Shown in pieces: positions 42,554 to 54,987 of a stretch of 64,000 nt of DNA. How positions within the stretch are numbered: position 1 is the stretch's first letter; every line of letters starts with the position of its first letter. Source of the stretch: Norana najaformis (Eukaryota > Annelida > Clitellata > Crassiclitellata > Hormogastridae); the NCBI GenBank assembly GCA_964023275.1, contig OZ029916.1, positions 46,937,749 to 47,001,748 of the forward strand. The letters run 5' to 3'. The notes under the pieces are model-generated. The model worked only from the letters and a program-made list of their open reading frames with translations, had not been told where the DNA came from and searched no databases. A program made the position numbers and the translations under genes.

Positions 42554-45500
42554 ATGTTTGTGACGTTTCTTGCCTGCATCATTCTCTTCTCCCAAACGAA
42601 TGCAGATTTGCCTTTCCGCAACATTTCACTTTCATGGGAGGAGAGAGTCGCTGACCTTGTGAGTCGACTCACTCTTCAGGAGATGGTTGACCACATGGCA
42701 TTTGGTGGTGGAGGCTCTGGAAGACCTGTGCCAGCCATTCCACGTCTTGGCATTAAACCATACCAGTTTGACACGGAATGCCTCCATGGGGTCATGGGCA
42801 TGAAGGCTACTGCTTTCCCACAAGCAATTGGACTGTCAGCAAGCTTTAGGTAGAGTCACGAATTTCAGGCCAGTTTTAGCAGATGTAACACGATGTAGGC
42901 CTACTTCTGGCAAACTATTTATCTTTTCTGACACATTTGCAAGTTTTTTGCTTTGTTAGATTTGGAGCACAATACTTAACACTTTGCACTAACTTCTAAC
43001 AGTCTTGTAAATATCAGGCTGATTTTAATAAATATAATGTGACGTCTATCCATTTAAAAATTACTGCACTACCAGTTGGAGCAGCTCTGACAATTCTGCC
43101 ATTTCACCCTAGATCGCTTATTGCTGTGAACGTTTTAGTGCGGATCTTGTGTACCTGGTAGCTGAAGCAATAGCAACAGAGGCTCGAGCCATCAACAACA
43201 ATGCCGCATCCCACGGTCAATACCCACTTCAGAGTGGTCTCAGCTGTTTCGCACCCTTCGTTAACATCGTTCGGCATCCACTCTGGGGCAGAGTTCAGGT
43301 AAAGGATGCTCATAAGCTCCCTCAACCTATTTCATTTGGATGGATGAAGAAGAAAACAATCATTGGGTATAAACTTTATAATTATGGCCAACAAGCGGTC
43401 ATAGCAAGAAAGAAAGACAAGTTTTTAACTCATTAATCATTGCATTAAAAATTTTAATCGCAACAAATTTCAGTGTGTCAGTTGCACACGTTAACGGCAA
43501 TAATAATCAGTACAGCCTGCCTATCATCCTGGAACCTTCTTACTACACTTGAAGTTTATTAAAACTCACCTAAATTTTGGATCTAGCTGTGTTATAACAG
43601 AATTCATGGTGTAATGAAGCATGTTTTAAGGATGGTCTGTTGTATTTATTTACCTCTAGATCGAGCAGACTTCTACAGATCATGCTTATTTACTATGATT
43701 TCACTTGAAGCAACCATTGATTGATGCTGTATGCATTATGGTAACGGTACTGTAGAGGTCATTAGATTAGATTAGAATAGGTCAGATGCCTGGACCAATC
43801 ACTAATGTGCTAGGTTGCTTTCTTCTCTGCTGTCTTCCTTCATTTTGCCAGCAGTTGAAGACCACTGTTTTTGATCATGGTCTTGAGTAGTCAGGTTGGC
43901 AGCGCTTCTGATGAGTTTTCTGGAAGAGGTGCTATATAGATGTGAACTTACAATTACAATTACTTACGTAATTACTTAGTTATGCATTCCCTCACTTGTT
44001 CAATGTTGATTGTTTGATGTAGCTCAGTATTGTTTAAGTTTTGTTTTAAAATGACCACATCATACATGTATTGCAATATTATGTGCCTTATGGATTATTT
44101 AATTCAGGTACCACAGAAGTTGATTAGATTCAATTAGATTATGGTCTAAATTGGCATTAGATCAGTAATGGCATAAAATTAGACTATTATAGATTATTTA
44201 TTTAAAGGACTTCTTACGCATGCATAGTCGGTAAATTTGAATCTAGGATGCTGGGCAATGTTCACTAGAGACTGTGGCAGAGGTTTGATTAACTTAGGGC
44301 TCATTGGATTATAACAGATTTGGTTTTAGAGTAGAGTGGATTAGTGTAGGTTGAATTGGATATTAGGATACGATAGATTATAACACTATGCTTTTTAGAG
44401 TAGAATAAATTAGAGTATTTTGGATAAGAGTAGAACTGGACTAGATTTAGGATCGGATGAGGTAATAGATTGGGCTTAAATTGTGGTTGAAAGATTCTTA
44501 TTATTAATTAGTAACTTCTAATTTGCCGTTGTCTAATGCACAAGGCATCAACTGATGGCGCTTCAAAGCCAAGCCACAATCAGATCAATATCCAGCAGGT
44601 CAGCCTTCAAGACAGAGAGGCAGCCTGTGGTGCATAATAAATTTGAAACAGGTAAGTTTTAAGTTGAGAACAAAATGACAGAAAAAGGAAAAAGGATTTA
44701 AGAAACTGTTGGAAATCACTTGTTGGAGTAGTGAGGCATAAGTTCATGCATTATTTTTGCTTTGGATCTTTTCGTCATGTGCAGGAGGTGTATGGTGAAG
44801 ACCCCTATCTGAGCGGATTGCTGGCTGCCGCTTATGTCAAGGGCTTGCAAGGACCTCACCCACGATACTTCAGGGCCAGCAGTGGGTGCAAAGTGGTCGG
44901 CCTTTATTCTGGCCCGGAGCCGGATCGTTACAGTTTCAATGGGGTGGTATGTAAATCCTTCCAGTGTCTGAAATCAACTTAATATTGTTTTATATTCTGA
45001 TTTGCTTACTTGTTAAAAGATTATTGGTTGGTTGGTTGGTCAGTTGCTTGGCTGGCTGGATGAATGTCCATATGAGTCTGTGAAGTTGTTTCTGTATGTT
45101 GTCATAAGATTGCATCATGTTCAGATCCATTCAGAAGTATGTTATGTAAGTATCTATGCATGCCTATAGTGCCATTTACTGCTACCTCAGAATAGCACTT
45201 AACGCTAGACGAACTAACATTACAGTAAATGCAAAGTTTTTCAACAATCTCGCCCAACATATATGATTCAGAACACAAAGAAAGGTTGTCCTGTTGATTG
45301 ACGGGCAAAACACGATCCAACAACTCTCGTAAAGATGTCCATTTATGTTACATATATCACATTAAAACTCCGGTTGTGAGTCACAGTAGCCGATTGGTTA
45401 GAGCACTTGGCTTGTAATGTGGAAAGTCGATTCTCCCCTGACATGGTTGCTACAAACGAAACTTGAGCAAATCACTCACTATTGCTTAGTGCCAAAGACT

Positions 45501-48500
45501 GATGCTTATTCATTAGATAGCTTAAAATAGATGCAGAAAATAATAATAAAATAATAAATCTTACATTCCATTGACAGCGGTGCTCGAAGGACTGTTTTCA
45601 ATAGAGACATGTCTCCAGTGAGCAGCTAGTGTACCTTGTCGTTCGTGTTCATGTGGTTCTTTAGCGCATTTGTGAAGTTCTAAAAGGTGCTACATAAATA
45701 GCCAGATACGTGCATACACTTCTTGCACAGGTAACTCATTTTGTCAGTGAAAGAAGTTTTATGTTGCAGGCATCTGAACGAGATCTGAGACTGTCTTACT
45801 TTCCACAGTTCAAAGCCTGTATTGATGCCGGAACGCAGAATCTTATGTGCAGCTTCTATAGGTATGGTCTGCATGCAACCTGATTGTATGGTAATTGTTA
45901 ATTAGAAACTTATATGTATGTATATATGTGTGTGTGTCCTGACATAATAGGGGTAATATTGCACCTGTTACATAATTGACAAAAGCACTGCCTGAGTGTT
46001 AAAAAGTTGAGTAAGAACAAAAAGTTCATCTGTGAACAAATAATGGTCAGATTGCTAGAAAAGTCACCACTGAAAGGCTTTTATGTGAACATATGCACAT
46101 ACCTTGTCACCTTGTGCTGTCAGCTCTTTGAGCTCTAGCGACCGTCATGATCAATCTTCTCCATTTCTTTCTTTCCAATGTCGCGTCCCTTAGTTGTGCC
46201 AAGTTCATTCCAGTTGCTTCGTGTATCTTGTCCATCCATTTTTTCCTTGGTCTCCCTTGTTTTCTCTTTCCCTCTCCACAAGCCAGCATCATTTCTTTTT
46301 CCAATCCATCTGATCTCATAACATGTCCAAAGAACCTCAGCTTTGATTTTAGCACTGTTTTAGCACATACACACACACAAATACACACACAAACACTGTA
46401 TATATCTTGCTTGCACGTTTTTGGGCACAGTAGCCAGTCGGTTAGAGCACTCTGCTTGAAACACAGAGAGTATGGGTTCGACAGTTACTGTGTGGGGACC
46501 TTGACAAGTCCTTCACTCACAGCCGCTCAGTGCCATCAACTGATTAGTCATTAGATAGTGGCACTTAATAAATGCAGAAATAATAACATTTTAGCACTTT
46601 GCATACTTTATTTCTTATCTATTGGTATGACATTTATAGCGTCGTTATATTAAGGCATCAGTCGTGGGGTCGTTTCAATTGAAATCATAATCAATATGAT
46701 AATTAATCCATTGGAGAAGTCATGTCAAACTCCTATAGGTCAGAAAAACCAGAATTTAGGCTACAGTGGGTCAGAAAGTTGAAAATTCTGTCTACATATT
46801 GGCTTACATGTTGTTGCTATTATTGTTCATGATCACCACAAAATTTACTGTAATGCAATACAAACAAACCTTTATTTATGTAACACCTTTTATTACACTG
46901 TCTTCCATATAGTGCATGTTCTGTTTCAGTCTGAATGGAATTCCTGGCTGTGCGCATAAATGGCTTCTTACTGACATTATGCGCAAAGAGTATGGGTTCA
47001 AAGGTTACTACGTCACGGACTGGGGAGCCATTGACTTAGCATACACAGCCCACCATTATTTCAACTCGACGTTGGAGGCAGCGGCTGGAGCAGCCAATTC
47101 CGGCGTCAACTTGGAGTTGCCTCAGAGTCCAAATCCAGCATTCCTCCATCTCGTTGCAGCAGTGGAAAAGGGATTGGTCAACAAATCTACGATCGTGGAG
47201 CTTGTGAAGCCGCTGTTCTACACACGAATGCGACTTGGGGAATTTGATCCACCAGAGCTCAATCCATATGCAAACATATCCTTGTCAGTGATTGAAAGTA
47301 AACTACATCAGGAAATTGCCATAGAGGCTGCAATGAAAACGTACGTGTTGCTTAAGAATAAAGACGGACTCCTGCCACTCAAATCTAAAGTGGGAACACT
47401 TGCAGTAAGCATGTAGATTGGATACTTATTAATTAAATATATTATTGCATTTATTATGATTACTGTTATTTATTTCAGTGCTTTTGTTATGTACTTAAAA
47501 GGCACTATACTAAATGTACAGATGCATACATACATACCTTACTTGTTACATAATCTGACTAATAGCCAAGTGTAAAGAATTTCTGAAGAGGTGCTATATA
47601 AATGCTATGTTAGAATTACATTTACTCATTTGTGGCAATTTTTTCTGTCACTGCCACTTTCTTAAGCACCCAAAAGTGCAGTCATGTTGACAAGCCTGTC
47701 TGCAATCTCACGCTTAAAGACAAAATTGCTGGGGTAATGAATGGGTCAGGTTCAGTTCCCAGATCAAATGCTATATACATTTAACAATTTTGTATAAATG
47801 TTATGCATTCTGTGGCATAATTTAAGGAAAACTATACTGCTTATGGATGAAGGTTATGGTTACTTGATTTACCTAACTTCTCGGAGTGAGCCATTCTACA
47901 TCCCAGTTTGATGGTTTATTTTTTCTTTATTTTTTCCTTTATTGTTTTTGTGTAATATGTTTTTTCATCGAATATCTCCTGATATAGTTATATTACGTTT
48001 TTCGTTTTTTATATTTATTTTAATAGTTCTTTCAATTCAGACTTTCACACTTAAGATTAGTAATGGTATATTTAGATTCTTGGTCCGATGGCAGACAACC
48101 TTGCAGACCTGTATGGAAACTACAATCCTGCGGTGATGCCTGAGTATGCAAAGACTCCTCTGCAAGGGCTTAAAGGCCTTGCTTCGACAGTTAAATTTGC
48201 AGCCGGCTGTGATAATCCCTTCTGCAAAAGTTACAATTCAACGGATATCAAAAATTTTGCCAGTTCGTCAGATCTAGTTGTCTTGTGTCTTGGAACAAGT
48301 GAGAATTTGTTTTTAAAAAATAGATAAATAATTTTTTTCTGTCATCTTGGAATTCAGCCTGGATTTTTAGCTTTCATTGGTTAGAAGTTTGATAGTAGAT
48401 TTCATCTGGGAGATTTTTAAATAGAATATTATTTTTTGTTTTCTCAGAATATTTCTTCATTGAATTCATTCTTCATCGGTTTTATTTTTCCTGATAAAAA

Positions 48501-51318
48501 TTTCTTTAGATCTCAGGATAGAAGGCGAAGATTATGACCGTGCAGATCTCACCCTCCCTGGCCAGCAGTCGACACTCTTGGCTGATGCTGTTGCAGCAGG
48601 TGAGAGCAGTTTGAGTCACCTGACCAACTAATTCTGCAATCCTTTGAACTATCGTCGTCGCATTTCATGTCTGTGATCTGAAGTGAATGAAAAAAAATAC
48701 TTACTAATGTTCAATGCTCCATCACAAGTGATCAGCAAATGCTGCACTTTTTCCTGCAGCTATTCAAAATGGATGCTAGAGAAATGTTCACATGTGTCCA
48801 CAAACAGATGCATACATACACAATACATGCATACATTAGATATGCGAGAGTGCATACATAGTAAGTACTCTGAAGTTAATAAGTACTTTGCAAGCAAGCA
48901 GCAAAGGTGATTGTCCTTGATGATTTGATCACTGTTCTGCAGCATTTTATGAATATATGAATTTAAATGAAAATATTTTTAAAAATGGTCTTCCTGTGGA
49001 AATTCGCTTCCTTCAGATTTAAAAGATGACACTAAAAATCCACTTCAAAATATGGTTTAATTTCTGCAGAAATTCGACTGCCTCACAGTTTAAAAGAGAA
49101 CATTAAGAATCTGCCTGAGATTGCTGTTTCATTTCTGTTAGCAAAGCAGCCGATAATCTTGCTTCTCTTCACGGGTGGACCATTCGACATTGCATTTGCC
49201 AAAAACAGCGACAAAGTGGGCGCAATAATCGAGTGCTTCTTCCCAAGTCAGGCAACGGGGGAGTCTCTCTTTCGTATCCTGGCCATTGGGGAATCAGGAT
49301 CAGTGGTCAGTCCTGCTGGACGCATTCCGTACACCTGGCCAAAATCAGTTGACCAGGTCAGTACCTGTAATTAGTTATCTAATCACTTGATATAGTGCCT
49401 TTGAAGTACATTACAAATATCCTGTGTATGCGTAAATGATGTTGAAATCATTAAGAAAATGTTCATCAGTGAGCAAAGACTCCTCGGATAACTAGAACAG
49501 TCACACTTGCGGGCTCCTGACAGAGCTCAACTGACGTTTGATACTGACCATTATAAATGTGCCTCAGATTCAGTTTCTTCTATGCGTGGTATGCATAATA
49601 AATAAATGCATTATTTTACATTACTTTTAAAAGTATGACAGTTGATATGTTTAGATTCCACCAATGAAGAACTACTCTATGGAGGGCCGGACATATCGTT
49701 ATTTCAAGGGTCCTGGTCAGCCAATGTATCCGTTTGGCTACGGTCTTTCCTATGCAAAGTTTTCCTATGCCAATCTTCTCCTAAGCCCAACTACGGTGAC
49801 TGCTGGTAACAATGTGGTAGTCAGTGTCACGGTCACTAACTCTGGACCATACAGTTCTGATGAGGTGAATTTTATTTGTTGTCAAAGCAGAATATAGTTT
49901 TGATAATTTAGGTCAGCATTTATTTAGTTTAGGTTTTGTCAGTATAGTTCACCGCTTTCTCAAATTAATGTCTGGATTCGTTCTTTTCTGTATTCAGTTA
50001 TACTTTGTGAGTTGGATTCAACATGTTTGTGTATGCATCAATGTATGAATTTATTAGTTGATCAGACTTGGTGCTGAAGCCTCCTTGTGACCTTGACTTT
50101 GTGGGGATCTCGTGCACGACCTTAATGCACAATTGTTTGGTTGTTGTCATTAAATTACAATATCTTATCTCTTGTCACTCTCTCCTCTCCAACCCCAAAC
50201 ACCATCCCCAGTAGCTGCCACACTGTCTCTTCATCTCACTTTTAGACCTTGACCTGGAACCAAACCCTTTTGCCTATCGATTTTGTTTTGACTGAGCGCC
50301 TGTGAATAAGTTGGTTCCCGAAACGTGGCTTTCGTTGGGCGCAGTCGAAATTTCTGGATTACGAAATGGATGGGGGTGATGTGAACATGACAGATTGACA
50401 AATGAATAAATTGCTTGTGATCAGGTGGTTCAGGTGTACATCAGTTGGCGTGACTGTCCAGTTCAAATGCCCCGTCTACAGTTGGTTGCGGTCAACAGAC
50501 AACTGACCGCTGTGAACCAGCCTCTGGTGGTCAGTCTGACAATCCATGCTGAACAAATGAGAGTCTGGGATGACCAAAAAGGATTCATTTACATCCCCGG
50601 TAAGCTTATGTTTAGGGGCATGAAATGAAGATGATCCATTAGCTCTGATCATGTGCAATGTTGCCGTAATTAGGAAATGGTTAAGTATAATTGTGTATCT
50701 GAGTGTCTGAGTGCCTGACTCCTGGATCTTGACCCTTTTGCCTATCGATTTTGTTTTGACTGAGCGCCTGTGAATAAGCTGGTTCCCGCGACTTAGCTTT
50801 TGTTGAGCGCTGTAGAAATCTCGAGATTACTATTACTATTACTATCATTTGAGCAAACATTTTTGCACCCAGAAATAAAGATTTGTAGAATCGGGGTTAA
50901 ACTTCCTACTATATTTTACAGTGAGTAATCAATCAAGTGGTCGCCATGGTCGCCGACTGGTTTGAGAGCTCACCTTGCAATGCGCAGAGTACAGTTTCGA
51001 GCCTCTTGTGAGGTGGTTACTCACAGGGGCCGTGAGCAAGTCCTTCACGCACAGCGCCATCAATTGATGCTCTGTCATTAGATATTGGCGCATTCTAAAT
51101 ACAGAAATAATAATAATTTGAAGTGTCATATGTGCCCCTGGGGAAAGTTGCAGTTTTCAAGCCAAAACCTTATATGCCTTGTTCCTTTATTTCTGATGCA
51201 TGAAGTTTTCTTGGTTGATTTAGGTGTCATTGACGTCTATGTGGGTGGTCAACAACCGAACCAGGAAACATCGACTGGTTCAAACGTCCTCCAAGGACAA
51301 TTTAAACTTGTTAACTAA
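42554..51318 (+). CDS. Secreted GH3 beta-xylosidase-like protein, copy 1 (complete)
   Basis: Exons: 42554-42849, 43139-43298, 44785-44946, 45770-45861, 46930-47404, 48076-48298, 48510-48599, 49142-49356, 49655-49864, 50425-50599 and 51224-51318. This gives 2193 nt, 730 residues, with all phases matching. Signal peptide: residues 1-17, with likely cleavage after SQTNA. The N-terminal GH3 barrel has ECLHGVMG, the nucleophile motif YYVTDWGA (Asp267) and GFKGYYV. The second domain has MKTYVLLKNKDGLLPL and DRADLTLPGQQ. The C-terminal fibronectin-III-like domain has YPFGYGLSYAKFSY. GH3 beta-xylosidases release xylose from xylo-oligosaccharides. Substrate here is inferred from family only. Odd point: the conserved Lys-His pair after SSGC reads Lys188-Val189. 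Exon 3 is three codons shorter than in copy 2 because of a local deletion. Confidence 0.93.
43660..43795 (+). mobile_element. Repeat family E copy in GH3 intron 2
   Basis: Words TCACTTGAAGCAACCATTGA and TGATGCTGTATGCATTATGG, tail GTCATTAGATTAGATTAG. It is present at the matching place in copy 2 (57060-57185), so it predates the duplication. Confidence 0.75.
45380..45560 (+). mobile_element. tRNA-derived SINE, family A, in GH3 intron 3
   Basis: Head AGTAGCCGATTGGTTAGAGC; the end has TTCATTAGATAG and ATGCAGAAAATAATAA. Matching copy at 58825, so it predates the duplication. Confidence 0.82.
46105..46372 (-). mobile_element. LINE RT C-terminal fragment in GH3 copy 1 intron 4
   Basis: On the minus strand it reads LRFFGHVMRSDGLEKEM, GKRKQGRPRKKWMDKIHEAT and WRRLIMTVARAQRADSTR. 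This is the C-terminal end of a non-LTR retrotransposon ORF2, of a different lineage from the one at 40449. Copy 2 lacks it at the matching place (near 59550), so it inserted after the duplication or was lost there. Confidence 0.8.
46425..46592 (+). mobile_element. tRNA-derived SINE, family A, in GH3 intron 4
   Basis: Head GTAGCCAGTCGGTTAGAGCA with the B box shortened (TATGGGTTCGACAG). The matching copy is at 59607. Confidence 0.8.
46640..46790 (-). mobile_element. Repeat family E copy, inverted, in GH3 intron 4
   Basis: TTAAGGCATCAGTCGTGGGG and ATCCATTGGAGAAGTCATGT; matching copy at 59830. Confidence 0.65.
50160..50365 (+). mobile_element. Repeat family D copy, present only in GH3 copy 1 intron 9
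   Basis: Begins near TCTCTTGTCACTCTCTCCTC, keeps CAAACACCATCCCCAG, TTAGACCTTGACCTGGAACC and the core. At the matching place in copy 2 (about 63840-63860) CATTAAAT runs directly into GATTGGATGGGGTGATG, the empty site. Confidence 0.85.
50700..50855 (+). mobile_element. Repeat family D copy in GH3 copy 1 intron 10
   Basis: From CTCCTGGATCTTGACCC to an ATTACTATTACTATTACTAT tail, one of the less diverged 3' cores. Confidence 0.85.
50938..51118 (+). mobile_element. tRNA-derived SINE, family A, in GH3 copy 1 intron 10
   Basis: Head GTCGCCGACTGGTTTGAGAG, degenerate B box (TACAGTTTCGAGCCTC), end CTGTCATTAGATATTGGCGC and an AATAATAATAA tail. It ends about 105 bases before the last exon. Confidence 0.8.
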
Positions 51319-54184
51319 TTTCATAACCGGGTGCAGCCGCCATTGGGTCTGACAATTAATACTGCTTCTGCACTTGGATAATGTTTCCATAAGCTTGTGT
51401 GGGCTTTTCTGTTCACTGATCTGTTTTCAGTTTTCTTATCTGCTGAGCTTTAGGGGAGTTTCAGTGATGGGTAGGAACAAACAGACAAAAAGTGGTGTGA
51501 AAATTTTATTCTATAGCAGTTTTGTTTTTGCATGGTTGCACTTTCAGTATCTGTTAATTTTAAGTTATCACTTATCCGTCCTGTTTGTCTATCTGGGATC
51601 CCTGTGGTACCCATCAAATGTTATATGGGCATGCTGGCATGGTAACACCACTGAAGAAACTCCTTAACTTTGCTTGGACAAAGGAATTAGTATGTTACAG
51701 TGCACAGTTAGCGACCTTTTAAACATCTAGTTGAATTCCATGATCGTTAAAGCCTGTTTGTGATTTTATCGATATTTTGGAAGATATTCTTAGTGTATTT
51801 TTTGGGTCTTCATGATCATTGAGGTGTTGTTATATCTGCATTTGTATTTGTTGGCTTATAGATGATATACTTATTGTTGTTGGTTTGTACAGATATTTGC
51901 ACAATTCTTTGAGGGCATGATTATTGAGGTTGTTTTTTGACGTTATTATGGATCTTAAAGCAGAGATTATTTTCTGTTAGTCTTGTTAGCTTTCATAAGT
52001 AATTTCAACCTTATTATGTTTGTGTTGTTGGTGACTGTTAAGCGACCAAGTTATGATGCTCGACTTCGGTGTCAAAAAAACTTTATATTGGTATCTGTTA
52101 CATAAGGCAATCTCGTAAACAGTTGCAGCTAATTTGAACAAAACAAAAAGGGATTTTTTGCTTTCTACTGTTTTTGTTGCTAACATACTGCTTATTGAAA
52201 ATAACATTTAATGGTGTGTGTTAATTGGTGCACAGCTTGGCGAACTGGAAAGAATCAAAAGGTTTTTTGAAACACTTTGGTGGCTTCTGTTGTTGAACTG
52301 ACCAATGGTGTGTGTTAATAGATGTTAATTGTCAGCTGATTCTTGCTAGTACAGATGTTAGTAAAATGCAACTCATTGCTAGACTGGTTTTGTCACATCT
52401 GCAGTTCACTCCAGGGATCCTCCGGCATGAGGATCATGTCACTCTAGACCAGAGTTGACTGAAGTAATAAACAAGCAGTTACCAGATCTCACCTACAGCG
52501 CCTTCACCATGGGTTTTGATCACAGCATGGGCACACGCAATATTTTGAGAAGGGACAGTCATTGGTCTGGCTTCCGAAGAAATTTGAGCTGCAAAATCGG
52601 TAAAGGCAGCTGGGCATCTCTGTGAACTGGCTAGCGTTCACATTCTTCACTTTCTTAATTTGTTTCATGCACTTTTTAAAAATTCTACGCCACAAACGGC
52701 ACATTAGTGATGACAGCTGTAATTTTTAAATGCTAAAGAATATATGCAAAAAATTATCTTAGCTACGTTGTGCTCGTCATGTGCCAGGCATTCTTCATTG
52801 CTGATCAACGCCTGTCTTTCGTCATGGTGTACTGACATCCTCATCTGTAATATGTGTTGCATTTTTGTGTTTTATTCAAAAATTGTTACATCAAAAAATG
52901 ATCTCTGATTTGTGGCACACAGGAAGCTGTTGTTTACGATACGTCGTATTATTGTGGAGAATTCGTTTCTGAACATTCCATTTAATATGTGATAGGTTGC
53001 TACACCCATTTGTATGGGACTAGTTTGATATGCTGTTGGTAATAAATTAGCATTTGTTATTTCCATCATAGCATTGGTCGTTCTATTTTATTTTTATTGT
53101 TAACAATTAGTTTTTGAAAAATTTTAAAGATAGGTTTAATCACACTGGGCAGTTTATCAAAGCACTGTACATAATACACCACTTTTCCCAGTATCACACC
53201 TACAGTAACCAGCCGTACTTTTCTCGTCACTGACACATATAGTAACCAGCAGCACTTTTCTCATGGGAAAGTACTATTATACAATATCTATTCCCAAATC
53301 CTGTCAATTCCAGTCCGTTGATTGGCAGACTAAAATACTCGGTAGACAGACTAAAGACAGGAATGCTGAAACCAATGAACATTTACACCATTGATAAACA
53401 AGCACAGAGTGCTCGATGTGCAACTTCTCTACTGTACAACATCTCCATGACGATTTTGAATTTCACATCACACAAACCTGAAGCCATAAACTGGCATTTA
53501 GAGTTATCATGTCTAGCTCCTACCAGCCGTCCTTCCACCTCTAATGTTAGGTTGTTTCCACAAATCATTTAACAAACAAGTTAGAATGGGGTTCATTAGA
53601 AGAAGCACAGAGGAACAACGGTGTTTGATCGAGGATGTTATGCAGAAGTTCAGTTTTACAGGTGTCTCCTTCATGGATCCAGTGAAAGCGACCAAAATTA
53701 AATCAGTTTTGGTTTCTGTCATTTTTCATTTTAATGTTTTCATCTGAAAAAGAAGCGTTAATATAGTAATTCAGTTTCTTGACTACTAGTAATTTATTTT
53801 TCAATGGTATTTTTTTATCTATTTACAAGCTTCTAAAAACAAATAACAGTCTAGAATGTAGTGAAATTAAGTTTTGAAACAATAAAAATTTCCGTAGATT
53901 TTTTAATTTAAGCTATAAACACGGTGCTCTATCGGGCATGTTGTTTGCACACACCGTGCCTCTCTCACCAAGCAGTATAATTTGGTACTGGCACAGGCTG
54001 GGAAGTAAACTGCAAGTCTTCCGATGCACTGGCCCAGTGTCCAGTACCATTGCTGGCTCAAAGGCCAAGAAAAAGAAATGAGCGTCTCCCCTTGTATGTT
54101 TCACTTGTGGGATATCCTCGCGCATACAGGATTCTCTGGCGTACGCATTTACCAATGTAGCTAACTAGGCCACGCCACTGAATG
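51319..54184. other. GH3 copy 1 3' UTR and spacer between the two copies
   Basis: No gene recognised. The sequence is T-rich up to about 53.1 kb, as expected for a plus-strand transcript. AATAAA occurs at 52466-52471 and about 53040; neither can be confirmed as the polyadenylation site. A short cysteine-rich minus ORF (52504-52704) has no family match I can name. Confidence 0.45.
53930..54178 (+). mobile_element. tRNA-headed repeat, family C, truncated
   Basis: ACCAAGCAGTATAATTTGGT, then CTGGGAAGTAAACTGCAAGT and GCACTGGCCCAGTGTCCAGT. It ends just before the duplicated GH3 block begins. Confidence 0.72.
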
Positions 54185-54189
54185 GAGAC

Positions 54190-54987
54190 AGAAGCTGTTA
54201 GGGTGAGTTGTGTTTAAGCTTAGAGAAACGAGAGAAGTGAAATTTACTGTATCATAAAACTAGAGCTAGAATCACTTAAACTGTCATTTTCTTATCCAGC
54301 ACATTAAATTGGTCAAAATTTATTGACTTCATCACTAAAACATTTAGGCTGTTGACCAGTGTAATTCTAATATTTTGAGGAATATGAACATGTAACGCAC
54401 CTTCGCCAGGCACTTGGTTTTTTGTCGGGTGACGGGCGGTCATATGCTTTGATTTATAAACATTAGAGGTTTCGTTTTTAAAAATTGAATTGGTAGGCTA
54501 AATGAATCAATTTACCAAATTAAGTTTTGCGATTAAACTTGCAGTTAATGCTTTTCGATGTGCAATCGTAGGCGTTCGTTAATTGTAATACTGATTTTCA
54601 CATTAGTTTTCTGCAGTTTTTATGTTTTACTATCTAGGCGAGGTTGTTGCCTGTAATCAAAATTGCTTTCCCTAAGACAAAGAATTCGTCATTGGTGCGC
54701 AACCTGTAGGCCTAACGGTATTTTCAGCGCTTACGCAAAGTAATAGAAACAAGCTAATATGGAAAACCATTGGTAGTAAAATTGGGAAAAAAGCGAAAAT
54801 GCCATAAATCGCAACCGAATCTAATATTGTCATTCAGTTGGTTCACCTTTGTAAACAGACCTTAATTTCCTTTAATGACCTGCAGAACAAAATTAATTTT
54901 TTATTTAATAATTTATTGAGACCATAATGTGTAAGTAATGAGAATAATCATGTCTAATATTTCTCTGCATTCTTTCAGCCAGCGACA
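54190..54987 (+). promoter_or_regulatory. GH3 copy 2 upstream region (duplicated promoter)
   Basis: Aligns with 41676-42553. The TATA-type word is CATAAA at 54804 rather than TATAAA, and the initiator region reads TCATTCAG rather than TCAGTTAG. The 5' UTR acceptor (TTCTTTCAG ending 54978) and the CCAGCGACA leader before the ATG are kept. Confidence 0.5.

Noticed and set aside
42554-51318. Horizontal transfer of the GH3 genes from bacteria or plants
   Set aside because: Ten introns with animal splice sites and local SINEs show a settled nuclear gene. Transfer, if any, was ancient and cannot be judged here.
52504-52704. Cysteine-rich minus-strand ORF that could pass for a zinc finger
   Set aside because: No regular spacing of Cys/His, no family match I can name, no splice or promoter context; likely chance in a T-rich UTR.
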